NCBI GenBank assembly: GCA_014529385.2
Contig: CM043963.1
Location: 92,995,912 to 93,059,911 of the forward strand
Direction of reading: 5' to 3'
Origin: Adiantum capillus-veneris
Lineage: Eukaryota > Streptophyta > Polypodiopsida > Polypodiales > Pteridaceae
DNA length: 64,000 nt
Shown: positions 1 through 9,148 of the stretch, one piece after another
Position numbering within the stretch: position 1 is the stretch's first letter
Layout: each line of letters opens with the position of its first letter
Translations under genes and position numbers: made by a program
The notes under the pieces: generated by a model
Seen by the model: the letters and a program-made list of their open reading frames with translations, nothing else
Database searches by the model: none
Told to the model about the DNA's origin: nothing

Positions 1-68
1 TAAAGAGATGTGCAGTTGCTATGAAAAAAACCTGGTCATGACTGTAGGCCATAATACACCGAGGAAGC

Positions 69-757
69 AAAATAGTTGAAGAATGCTAACTCTGGAAATG
101 ATACTCTGTACTCGGATTTTATATTTAACTCCTAAAACAAATTGGAAATAGGAAAGTGTACCCAAAATTGAGTTTACTCTCACATAGTAGATCGGGGCTT
201 TTTTTACACTATTGAGATTGCTGAAGCTTAATATAGTGCTGGGATAGCAGGGGTAAATACCTATTGTGTATGTATACCCGAGGCTTGATACAACTTACTA
301 GCTACGAGTCTATAGACCAGGCTGTGACTATGGGAATTGATGCTATCTAATTTTACCTTGTGGTGATGTAGACTGTCTGACCGTGCTTTACATTTAACTT
401 AAACAAAATAGTTGAAGACCACTAACTCTGGAAATGATACTCTGGAATTGGGTTTTATATATGACCAACCATCTAGAATAAACCCAGTTTTTTGACTCCT
501 AAGCCAAATTGGGAATAGGAAAGTGTACCCAAAATTGATTATACTCTCACATTATAGAACGGGGTCTTTTACACTAGTGGATTGCTAAACTGAAAGTCGG
601 GCTGGGATAGCAGGTGTAAATACCTACTGGGTATGTATATTCGAGGCCTAATACAGTTTACTCGCTTCTAGTCAAAAAAGCCGGGCTTTAACTATGGGAA
701 TTGTTGCTATCTAAATTTACCATGTGGTAAGGTGGACTGTCCGACTGGGCTTTACAT
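69..757. repeat. Two-copy tandem repeat, unit about 340 bp
   Basis: Two head-to-tail copies start at 69 and 408 with the same block (AAAATAGTTGAAG, then CTAACTCTGGAAATGATACT). They stay alignable through GGGATAGCAGG and GACTATGGGAATTG to GCTTTACATTT. The second copy has a short insertion near 455-490. No reading frame is conserved between the copies. They lie upstream of the E0 promoter-like block and may be promoter-proximal repeats of the Penelope-like element, but that is inference. Confidence 0.8.
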
Positions 758-1042
758 TTTCTGTTCATAGTACTAATCTTAACTCTGTAAACGTGGTATG
801 GAGTCCTTCTTGCCTCTACTGCACGCCACCGCTTAGGTTTTGGGGTGTGGGTCTGCTATGTCTGTTTTCCCCGCCTTTTTCCCTTGAGTATACGATGCAG
901 ATATGGCGGAATCTCGCTTGTAATCCTCCGGATCTTGGGTTGTGAGGGATCCCGTGGTATGTGCCTGTGCTGGCATCCTCGGGTGTGGGCTTAACCTGTC
1001 CAAATCAAGGTGTCGCGTCTTCTGCAGAGGAGCATCAACAAC
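758..1042. other. Unassigned stretch upstream of E0 promoter
   Basis: No gene is recognised here. The short open frames overlap each other on both strands and have no family signature. It is more GC-rich than the sequence that follows. It resembles loosely the stretch just upstream of the E3 promoter near 28900-29050, so it may be an upstream promoter region. Confidence 0.35.
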
Positions 1043-1090
1043 TATATAAATAAGGCTCATAAGGTGAGTAATCATACTCACATAGCTGCG
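1043..1090 (+). promoter_or_regulatory. E0 TATA box with downstream inverted repeat
   Basis: A TATA box (TATATAAATA, 1043-1052) is followed by the inverted repeat GTGAGTA (1064-1070) / TACTCAC (1075-1081) and then ATAG. Three other E modules have a TATA-like box with GTGAGGG / CCCTCAC and then TTAG or ATAG at similar spacing (23432, 26715, 29061). The last two stem positions change together: TA pairs with TA here, GG pairs with CC elsewhere. I infer a core promoter of a repeated transcription unit that feeds PLE-A. Confidence 0.5.
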
Positions 1091-3646
1091 TGCTCTGTTA
1101 TCACCTCTCTACGTGTGTTAGTTCAAAACTGTGTGTATTTATCTACTGGTTGCTGTGGCTCAACATGTCGAAAAAATAGGAGAGAGCCATTGTGGAGGCG
1201 TCGTCGTCTCCTAATCTAAGCTTAACAGAAATCTGTTTTTTTTTTATTCTTGAATATATAAAAAGGAAATCTTTTCTTGCTCTCAAAGACTGATATTGTG
1301 AAACTTTGCCGGAAAAAAAACAAGTTAATAGAATGTTTCTTTATCAGTAACTTGTTCTGGAGATTGTTCTTAATGGTTTTTGGGGAGAAATGTATGTGGT
1401 AGCCTATGATTACTTTGTGACAGATGGGAATTGGGGTTCGCTTGGACTAATGACGTATATTGCTGTATAAAAAAATATATGTAGCCATGCTCTGGAACCT
1501 GGCTCTTCCTGGTTATGAGAAAGGCTCATGAAAAATGAAGAACTACCAAGTATTTTTAATGATGGAAGTAATAAATCTGGTTTCCGTAAAAGGGGTTGTA
1601 AAACTGGTTGTTTTGAGTAAAATTTGTCCTTTATACTTTTTTGAAAAAAGGTAGACTGCCAGGTAAGAATGATTTCTTATCTTATGGCTACATGGAAAAG
1701 AGGATGGTGTGGTATTTAAAGGAAATGGTGTGTATATACGGTTGACTCGGGTAAAATTGCTACTCAATTGGGTAATGTACTTATGAAAGGGGTACTGCAG
1801 ATCTGAAAATAACCAAAAGTTTACACAAAAAATGAGATGTATATGATTTGTTGGATAGTTTGGTTACATTGCTGAGGTACTTTGTGTAAAAGGACTGACC
1901 ATGGACTGATTCGGTTACTTGTTCTGGGGCCTATTTTATTAATTCTACTTAAGATTATTCTGAGGGCATTGAATACAGGTTTCGAAAATGTTGGCCTGGC
2001 TTCTGATATTACAGTAGGTTGTGTGTGGCATCACATACCCGATCGTAGGAGTAAATAATGTTTTTGCAAATTGACTCGACCTACATCACCTACAAGTAAG
2101 ATTTTTTTACCGGTTGCCTATCGTACTGAATCGGCTAAAAGTTATTTTGTATTTACTGAGTACTGGCTTCGGATATGTTGCCCTATCTCGGATATTCTAT
2201 AGAAATAAAGTGGCATCACATACCGGACTGAGGTTAAAAAAAAAGCAGGTTTCTAATTTACTGGTTTTTTTCATCATATGCTAGGAAGAGTAGGGGTAGT
2301 TTCCGGTAAACCTATCACTAATTCAATGTGTTGACAGATTTTTGATGGCCAAGGTTATGTTGAACCTCGGCTACTCAATTTAATTTGCTTACCATCTTCT
2401 GCTGGCTTCTTATTCTCATTTAAGTATATAGGAGCTGGTCCTTACCTACCATCTTGTAGTATATAATTAAAAAAAAGCCTCTAGTGGGTTGGTTTAAAAG
2501 GTTCTCGATACTATAGGGAAAGTCATATAGTTTCCTTTAGCGGATCCTGGCTGGTTACTTTGAATTTTTTAGAACATACGATTTAATTTACTGATTCAAC
2601 TAAAAGAATACTCTGAATTTACTGAATACTTCGGGGGTATTGCCCTAGTTTCGGATATTTGATAGGGAATGAATGCATCATAATACTGGAGTGTGGTAGA
2701 TAGTTGGTTTCAAATATACCTTGACTCTTTTACCATATTACTTCATTAAAGGGGAATATTAATGAATGTTTCCTATTACTGCTCACCTAGTCAGCATACA
2801 CATTGATTTTAACTAGCCTTAGTTTGTTGGCACCTCGAATAGTCAAAAATATTTGCCAATAGTCAATAATATTTGCTGGCAGTGACTGCTGGTTTTTTAT
2901 TTTTATCTCAAAGTATATGGTAACTGGTCTTTTTCTAAACATCTTGCAGTATATAACACAAAATGCTTCTTGTATGTTAAAAAAAGGGGAGGTGCTTGTT
3001 ATGCAGAGTATGTCATAAAGTTTCCCTTTATCTGCTGAGCTTGGCCGAAGACTTTTTTATATTTCTTGGACTGAGTCTGAGTGGGCTCTCTATGACTGAG
3101 TCGTCCAATGTATTGTGGTATACATTTATTAGCTGGCATGTGGCAGCAGTATGATTGACATAACATAATAGTAAGGTTATTTGGGGATAATGGTTATGAA
3201 TTTTTCTAAGATAGGGGTATCTCAGATAGGTAAAAGTGGTAAATACTGGATTTTTTTGGGAGATATCCAAGCTTGATTATAAAACTAGTTCCAAATAACA
3301 GGATCTATTCCAAACGGTGTTTATATACAAGGAAGTGGTAAGTTTATGTCTGGCTTGAGACTGCTTATACATAAATCAATGGAATATAAGTTGCTCTTAT
3401 CTAGTTAGGGATGAAGTTCTGGTAAAAATTGATTTTTTCCTTAACTCCTTTAAATCTTAAGGATTGGTAAAGAAAGCTTTTTATAAAAAACAATAAAATC
3501 AGATTTTATGGCTGCTCTATGGGGTTGAGTACCTTTTGTATCAGATTGGCAGAAACCAATGATCTTCGTTTTTTCTTATTTAAAAAAAAAACCTTTTTTT
3601 ATCTAAAAGAACAAATTACAAGTTAAGAACTATGTTTTTTTATGGT
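1091..3646 (+). repeat. E0 noncoding leader with diverged internal repeats
   Basis: AT-rich, with no credible coding frame. Two diverged direct repeats are visible. 2130-2225 resembles 2588-2690 (shared GAATTTACTGA-like, TTGCCCTA and TCGGATATT blocks). 2399-2550 resembles 2888-3046 (TGCTGG, AAGTATATRG, ATCTTGYAGTATATAA, ATAGTTTCC). The general texture and order of blocks match modules E1-E3, so I treat it as an older E copy lying 5' of PLE-A. Confidence 0.5.
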
Positions 3647-3745
3647 GACATGGATAACAACTGGGATGCCCAGCATCACCTGCGTACAGTCACGTGCGAA
3701 CGAATTGTTTTCTTGTGGCTATGGGTGCAGGTGAGGGCTACCTTC
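3647..3745 (+). other. Exon-like conserved motif of E0 with splice-donor end
   Basis: Begins GACATGGATAACAACTG (3647-3663) and ends near 3745 in GGGTGCAGGTGAGG, which fits a plant 5' splice site (AG|GTGAG). The same start, spacing and end recur at 25095, 28407 and 30255, while the middle is divergent. It may be a noncoding leader exon. An acceptor-like TTTTGTAG lies at 4454-4461, exactly where the ORF1 frame opens. Confidence 0.45.
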
Positions 3746-3955
3746 CTTGATTAAAACGTCATGTTCTTAACAAATGGTGGATCTCTTATTGTGATGCAAA
3801 ATTTCCCAGACTTTGGGTTTACGGATTCTTGAGCTATATTCTGTTATCTTCATTACCTTGTACAAAATTTATTTTCAACTGCAAATAGATTATTGTACAA
3901 ATCCACTGTACTTTTCTAGAATTGTTGGTCTGTGAACAGTTAGTGTTCGTTTGCG

Positions 3956-3960
<5 letters not shown>

Positions 3961-4028
<68 letters not shown>
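3961..4028. repeat. (TA)n microsatellite
   Basis: About 34 uninterrupted TA units, followed by GCTACACACAG, the block that in other E modules runs into a (CA)n tract. Confidence 0.95.
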
Positions 4029-4030
<2 letters not shown>

Positions 4031-4461
4031 TTTAGAACTGCTACACACAGAATAAAGGCAAAAGAGAGATTGACTTGACAGTTGATCTCTCGTAGACAAT
4101 GACTCTAGAAACTTTTGCCTATTATAGTATAATGTTTATACTCTAATAGGTTGGGGTGCTATCACATAGTCTTTGTGGTTTTTTTTTAACCTGACTGGTG
4201 AAAGGTTGCTAGCACTACCATTCCACTTTATATTCATGTTTCTCACTGTACTTTAAATACTAGCATTTGATCTATTACTTCTGTTAACCAGGTTGTGGGA
4301 AAGCTCACTGCAAGAATGAAAGTCTGCTGTGACCTAGAAAAAACTAGGCCTTATCTTCATAGGGCTGTAAAATTCAAAAAGATGTAACTCTTTGTGTTAG
4401 ATCTTCAGGTCTATACTTCTCTTCCAATACTATGGAATTCTGACTAATGATAATTTTGTAG

Positions 4462-5808
4462 ATTGTTTCCCTTTTCCAAGGGCTGGCTCTTCCTGTGGAA
4501 CCCCTTTCCCTTGCCTCTCTTCTTGTACTAAAATGTATACAAGATAGAGAAGCTTCTGCCCTAATTTATGATGCTTCGAAGGAGTCTAGTCTGTCTCTTG
4601 TCCAACTGATTTTATTTGACCTATGGGTTAAAGTACTAGCTCTCCTTGTTAAAAATAAATATGATGGTATCAACCTTTTCATGGAATTTACTTCGAATCT
4701 GGCTGGACTTTCCAAAGCACATATTCAGGACTTAGCATCTTTCTCTTCCAAAGGTTCTGAACTGTCCAATCTTCTTAGAAAATTTTGCAGGATTAGTCCG
4801 ATCTTTGTTACAGCTCCCTCTACGCCTATAGTCCCTCCACCGAATAGCCTCTTCTGTAGAGATGCAGCTGCATTAGAAGCAGTAAAAGAATTTCAGAAAG
4901 ACCTTTGTTCACTCAGTGAAGCTTCGCTTTTGGACATGGTACCGAAAGTCTCTAGGGCCTTTCCTTTTTTACCTAACTTGTCGGTAGAATCCTTGGGAGT
5001 AGACCACAGGTTGTGGATGTTTCCGAATAAAGGATTTCTTGCACCCATATCCATGGAAACCTGGGTCTTCCTTACCAACTTGGCCCCTGCTACTATTGAG
5101 GAATGCAAACTTAAAGTTCTAAAAGGGATCCAGCTCTTGGACAAAGGGGATCTGATTAAAGCTCCTTTCAATATGAGTTTCCTTGATGATAAAAAATGTA
5201 GTTCGAATACTGGTTTGTATGCAAGAACTAAAGGAGTGATGACCTTTAGTAAAAGCAATGCTGATTACTACACCGAGACAATGTGGAATGTGTTCAGGCC
5301 TTACCTCAAGTGTGCTTGCAAATTCTTAGACCCCAAAGCTGCTTGCGAGTCAAGCATAATTTGGTTTGACCATGCTATTTGGTATGCCCTCAACAATCTG
5401 CCTAGTATCTTTCTTGATAAAGCAGAAGAATTTCACCTTTCCCTCTTTTGCTCTTGGCTTGGTGGACAAGCGAAGGATCTGGTCTTAGCTCAAATTGCCT
5501 TTATTCAGTACAGATCAATTATGCGTGACACACTTGAAGAGCTTGGATATGATGGGTGTGGTACTCTGCTAACCACTTATGGCGGCTTTAAAGGTATCAA
5601 AAGTATGGTTGGGCAAATCAAACCGAATATTGAAGAGGATGAATTCCAAGTTTCCAAACGTCCTAATACTCTTGTCTCTCCGGCGGCGTCTTACACCTCT
5701 TTCTTAACTCCCTCCTCGAGTGAATCTGTGTTTGGAAGAGGGAGAGGTAGAAGTTATGTGAGAGGTAAGGGAAGAAACCTACCAATTAGAAACCTTTTGG
5801 ATATATGA
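4462..5808 (+). CDS. PLE-A ORF1, protein with novel KCxC / IWFD domain
   Basis: The frame opens immediately after an acceptor-like TTTTGTAG and has no upstream ATG, so the true start is probably in a spliced leader. GTG at 4495 is not a convincing start; residue numbers below count from it. The product is about 437 residues with a leucine-rich N-terminal half. A conserved block contains ARTKG (243-247), WN (264-265), RPYLKCAC (268-275), DP (279-280), C284, IWFD (289-292), WY (296-297) and NLP (301-303). A basic Gly/Arg tail (about 413-427) suits nucleic-acid binding. The same block occurs in PLE-B at low overall identity. I recognise no named family and see no GIY-YIG endonuclease motif. It ends one base before the RT frame begins. 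Function unknown; possibly an RNA-binding ORF1. Confidence 0.6.
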   Translation: MVSLFQGLALPVEPLSLASLLVLKCIQDREASALIYDASKESSLSLVQLILFDLWVKVLALLVKNKYDGINLFMEFTSNLAGLSKAHIQDLASFSSKGSELSNLLRKFCRISPIFVTAPSTPIVPPPNSLFCRDAAALEAVKEFQKDLCSLSEASLLDMVPKVSRAFPFLPNLSVESLGVDHRLWMFPNKGFLAPISMETWVFLTNLAPATIEECKLKVLKGIQLLDKGDLIKAPFNMSFLDDKKCSSNTGLYARTKGVMTFSKSNADYYTETMWNVFRPYLKCACKFLDPKAACESSIIWFDHAIWYALNNLPSIFLDKAEEFHLSLFCSWLGGQAKDLVLAQIAFIQYRSIMRDTLEELGYDGCGTLLTTYGGFKGIKSMVGQIKPNIEEDEFQVSKRPNTLVSPAASYTSFLTPSSSESVFGRGRGRSYVRGKGRNLPIRNLLDI

Positions 5809-5809
5809 T

Positions 5810-6304
5810 ATGCAGGATCGAAGGATTGCTTGCGGAAGACGTTACCTACCTCCAAAGGAAGAAGTGTATAAAAAGATTATCTCACATTGCTTGTTTACGA
5901 GCAAGATTTTGGATTTCTTTACTCCCCAAGCTATCTTTGCAGAATGTTTTGGACATATTTTTGGATCGAATTTATTACTAAAAGATGTGATGAGTGGATG
6001 GAAATACTCGCCGCCTATTAAGAATCTTTTTTATTCAAATGAGTTTCTCCATAATACTGAAATACCTATCTGCTCTTGTAATCTATTTCAAAAATTGTCT
6101 AAAAACTTCACTGACTTTGGTTTACATGTTTGTACATCTAACTTAGAAATCATTTCAGATCCTCAAGTAAGGAGTCTCTTGAGTAAAGGCTTGAATCATA
6201 TTCCTCCTTTTCCACTAAATCCTCAAAGTGCCTTATTTGCACTACTTGAATGCCTGGCCGACATGGCCTTAAAACTCCAACTGGAGGAGGAAGTTCACTT
6301 CTAA
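5810..6304 (+). pseudogene. PLE-A ORF2 part 1, CxC linker region before RT
   Basis: This 164-residue frame starts in the ATATG overlapping the ORF1 stop. It holds a C-S-C motif at residues 88-90, then DFGLHVCTSNLEII and LLSKGLNHIP. A CxC followed by a GHV-TG-L-II-type strand and an L--KGP-type strand is what I know from the linker of Penelope-like reverse transcriptases with N-terminal endonucleases (Naiad/Chlamys clade). PLE-B has the equivalent CGC, RHVITTN and KKGLNHIP in a broken frame. The frame is lost at 6304 and continues in another frame at 6350, so this copy is a pseudogene. Confidence 0.6.
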
Positions 6305-6349
6305 CTTACTTCAACACTCAAAAGAATTTTTTGGACAAAGATCAGTCTT

Positions 6350-6946
6350 ATGCCACAAGTATGGCTAAGCATTGATACTACTTGGCTTACGCCGAAAATG
6401 AAGACCTCTATTTTTTATACTAAAAATAAATGGCTCATTATTGGCCTAGATAAAGCCTCAAATACTGCATCCTTTATATGTAAAAAATTGGCATTTGAGG
6501 CTGCCAATTCAAGACTTAATAGTAATGAATTTCTTAAACTTGAGTACTCTCCGCTTTGCGTAGCTACAACATTGAACAATGAATTATCAGGACTCGGTTA
6601 TAGTCCCGACTCTCTGAAAATTCCTGTACTCTTCCCAACATATAAGAATCATAAGCATAAATTTAGATGGATTTCTGACGCTTCAAAAAGCCTGTTCTCT
6701 TGTGTTACGAATGATATCACCCACTGCTTAAATTTTGTTCTACGAGAAATCAAAGATATCTGTGCCATCAAACACAGAGATATAAAGCGATTCAAAAATA
6801 TAGATTATTGCCCTTTTTTGGTCATAAAAAACGCAGCTGAGGTGTTTATCAACCTCCTAGAAAGCATTTACTCTATCTTCACGACAGACATAACTCAATG
6901 CTTTCCTTGCACTCATTGCTTTCCCAATCATGATGTGGACTCTTAG
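6350..6946 (+). pseudogene. PLE-A reverse transcriptase, fingers part, cut by CACTA
   Basis: The frame encodes the N-terminal RT region: IPVLFPTYKNHKHKFRWISD (RT motif 1/2, with K-H-K and R-W-I), then SIFTTDITQCFP around residues 178-189, which fits motif A with its first catalytic Asp. PLE-B has FDITSCYEAIP at the same place. The palm motifs carrying Y-x-D-D are missing. The frame ends a few bases before CACTA copy 1, which is inserted at 6953. The 325 bases beyond the transposon contain no further RT motif, so this copy was truncated as well as interrupted. Confidence 0.6.
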
Positions 6947-7012
6947 TTGCAACACTACAAGAGGCTATTCATATTAGCGACGCTCACACAACGACGCTAT
7001 ATTTTTTTTTTC

Positions 7013-7073
7013 CCGGCGTCGCTATGAGCGTCGCAAATTTACAGTAAATTTGCGACGCTCATAGCGACGCCGG
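7013..7073. repeat. Perfect 29-bp palindrome in CACTA 5' subterminal region
   Basis: Arms 7013-7041 and 7045-7073 are exact reverse complements separated by CAG. Both arms contain GCGTCGCTATGAGCGTCGC, the subterminal motif. Copy 2 has the same structure near 34089-34150 with mismatches. Such motifs are the expected binding sites of the second CACTA protein (TNPA-like). Confidence 0.9.
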
Positions 7074-7158
7074 CTGGGCTAAAAAAAATAACAGAGAGCA
7101 CTCAAAAACTCAGATCTCAGATCTGAGTTTTTCGGCGCCCTCAAGCAAGGAGCAGGTA

Positions 7159-7298
7159 ACGCTCTCCCTCTCTCTCTCTCTCTCTCTCTTTCTTCTCCCC
7201 ACACACACACACACACACACACGAGGAGAGGAAGGAGAGCCAGGTATGCTCCTTCCCTCTCCTCACTCTCATGTTCCCTTCCCCTCTTTCTCTTTCCC

Positions 7299-7354
<56 letters not shown>

Positions 7355-7359
7355 TGTTT

Positions 7360-7426
<67 letters not shown>

Positions 7427-7433
7427 TACAAAC
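7159..7433. repeat. Compound (CT)n / (CA)n / (GA)n microsatellites
   Basis: CT tracts at about 7159-7189 and 7298-7320, CA tracts at 7199-7222 and 7321-7351, and a GA tract at about 7362-7421. Long open frames here read as Ser-Leu or Thr-His repeats and are artefacts of the repeats. Confidence 0.9.
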
Positions 7434-7469
7434 ATAAACAAAAACGCACACACACATACATAAACAAAG

Positions 7470-7660
7470 AATGCACACACACATTGAGAGAGGAAAAGAG
7501 AGAGAGAGCATGCATAAACAAAAAACGCACACATTGAGAGAGGAAAAGAGAGAGAGAACATGCATAAACAAAAAACGCACACATTGAGAGAGGAAAAGAG
7601 AGAGAAAACATGCATAAACAAAAAAACGCACACACATTGAGAGAGAAAGAGAGAGAAACT
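7470..7660. repeat. 50-bp minisatellite in CACTA copy 1
   Basis: The block ATTGAGAGAGGAAAAGAG recurs at 7483, 7533 and 7583, with a variant at 7636, giving a period of 50 to 53 bp. Each unit also holds CATGCATAAACAAAAA and CGCACA. The same array occurs in copy 2 at about 34505-34695. Confidence 0.9.
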
Positions 7661-7707
7661 AATTTAACGTCGTAGGAAACTAATTAAAATTAAAAGACCT
7701 AAAGATC

Positions 7708-7790
7708 TAGCCGACGAGGAGTTGAACTTAAGACCTATTATTCAAGAGGGAAATGGCATAACCAATCTATCATACTTGGCATGGGTGATA
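7708..7790 (-). repeat. tRNA-like (SINE-head-like) segment in CACTA copy 1
   Basis: Read on the minus strand, the segment has an A-box-like GATAGATTGGTTATGCC. It then has an anticodon-arm-like CTCTTGAATAATAGG and a T-arm/B-box-like GTCTTAAGTTCAACTCCTCG. Spacing is tRNA-like, but the A box is degenerate and I cannot fold a full cloverleaf. Copy 2 has GTCTTGAGTTCAACTCC, closer to a tRNA. Probably a relic of a tRNA-derived sequence rather than a working tRNA gene. Confidence 0.35.
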
Positions 7791-8051
7791 GAAAGGTTAT
7801 ACCATTTATCTCTTTTTATTGGCACACACATCCACACACGCGCACTCACACAAGAAGAAGAGAGTTATAACGTAGTAGGAAACTATCCTAAAAGACGTTA
7901 AAGATTAGGTTAGATGTAGACTTACGTTAAATTAAATTTAGGTTTATTTAAGTTAAATTAGATTAGATTTAGGTTTATTTTTAGTTAGATTTATGTTTAT
8001 TTACGCTAGATTTAGATTTACGTTATATTAGATTAGATTTAGGTCTCCATA

Positions 8052-8403
8052 GACTGCGATGCCTGCATGAAGCGGGTGAAGAAAGCCCTCAATGGAATAT
8101 AGGGTATTGCTGCCTTCACTCATGGTGGGCTCCGTCGATCCAAAAGTACTGGTGAAATGTCTTCAGAAGATAGGGAAGAAGGTGGATCTTCAGGGCGGCA
8201 AGAGTCACTACATCCTCGACAATGACCATCTAGACAACCTCTAGTCATTCAACAACAACTTCAAAGTTAGTAACAAGAGCAAGAACGGTCCAAAGGGCCA
8301 ATTGCTGTCGTCAGATGTGGATGGAGATGAGGCAGCGTCACCGCCGGAAGTTAACTCTCACATCTTTAGTGATGAGAATGCCAACTCTTGCCGAGTTATG
8401 TGA
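8052..8403 (+). pseudogene. Captured HIPP-like gene fragment (HMA domain plus CaaX)
   Basis: The first frame reads DCDACMKRVKKALNGI, then a stop, then GIAAF: the metal-binding CxxC helix of a heavy-metal-associated (HMA) domain. A second frame from 8134 reads VDPKVLVKCLQKIGKKVDL, the typical end of that domain. It then runs through one TAG to a Ser/Asn-rich tail ending NSCRVM and stop, a CaaX prenylation motif. This architecture is that of heavy-metal-associated isoprenylated plant proteins, which bind metal ions and are lipid-anchored. About a dozen residues in the middle of the HMA fold are missing and the frame shifts there. The fragment lies inside CACTA copy 1, so it is a captured host sequence. 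Copy 2 carries it too. Confidence 0.7.
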
Positions 8404-8534
8404 AAAATTATGTGTTAAATCAGTTTTACGGGTCTTATAATCCCTGTTAGTTTAGTTCTTTGTTTTTAATATAACATAATTTACATTAGATTTAGATTTA
8501 TGTTATATTAGATTAGACTTAGGTTTATTTAGGT

Positions 8535-8538
<4 letters not shown>

Positions 8539-8577
<39 letters not shown>
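8539..8577. repeat. (CA)n microsatellite in CACTA copy 1
   Basis: About 19 CA units between the captured HMA fragment and the transposase gene; longer in copy 2. Confidence 0.95.
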
Positions 8578-8578
<1 letters not shown>

Positions 8579-9008
8579 GAAGAAGAGAGTTTTAACGTCG
8601 TAGGAAACTATCCCAAAAGACGTTAAAGATTAGGTTAGATGTAGACTTACGTTAAATTAGATTTAGGTTTATTTTTAGTTAGATTTACGTTTATTTAGAT
8701 TTACGCTTATTTACGTTAGATCGAGTCCACGCAAGAATTACTTACGGTTTAGGGTTTAGAGTTAGACGAACAGTGAAAAGATCTACTGTGAAAAGATGTT
8801 AAGATGCTGTGAAGTGCTACAGCTAGAGAAGAGGCAAAGGGGTTTTGTCCACTACATGCAGTATCATGTAGAGGTGGGTCTGTAGATTTCTTGTACCCAC
8901 AAATATAGGTATTGACCAATAAAGACGAGATTATAACCCGGTGGTTCTGATCTCCGTGCACCTCTAGACCGAGGTGTGCGGGGATTGGACATGACTAGAG
9001 AATGTGAG

Positions 9009-9083
<75 letters not shown>
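9009..9083. repeat. (GA)n tract in transposase 5' leader, copy 1
   Basis: About 37 GA units ending 65 bases before the transposase ATG. Plant GA tracts can act as GAGA-type promoter elements; whether this one does is unknown. Confidence 0.9.
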
Positions 9084-9086
<3 letters not shown>

Positions 9087-9148
9087 GACGAAGAATGCCA
9101 ATAGAATATTAAATTTTTTGTCCAGGTTATAAGATTTTTATCCTCATT

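Noticed and set aside
3890-4099. Minus-strand frame across the (TA)n tract
   Set aside because: A Tyr-Ile repeat from the microsatellite; no conserved part. The same applies to 53764-53961.
5765-5815. Short intron joining ORF1 to ORF2 of PLE-A (GTAAGG ... ATATGCAG)
   Set aside because: At 51 bases it is short for a plant intron, and the splice would put ORF2 in the wrong frame.
7141-7637. Long overlapping minus-strand frames rich in Ser-Leu, Cys-Val or Phe (also 34163-34673)
   Set aside because: They are translations of (CT)n, (CA)n and the 50-bp minisatellite. Frames are open in several phases at once because the repeats lack stops.
7470-7660. Possible CRISPR array
   Set aside because: The 50-bp units are directly adjacent with no unique spacers, and the context is a plant transposon.
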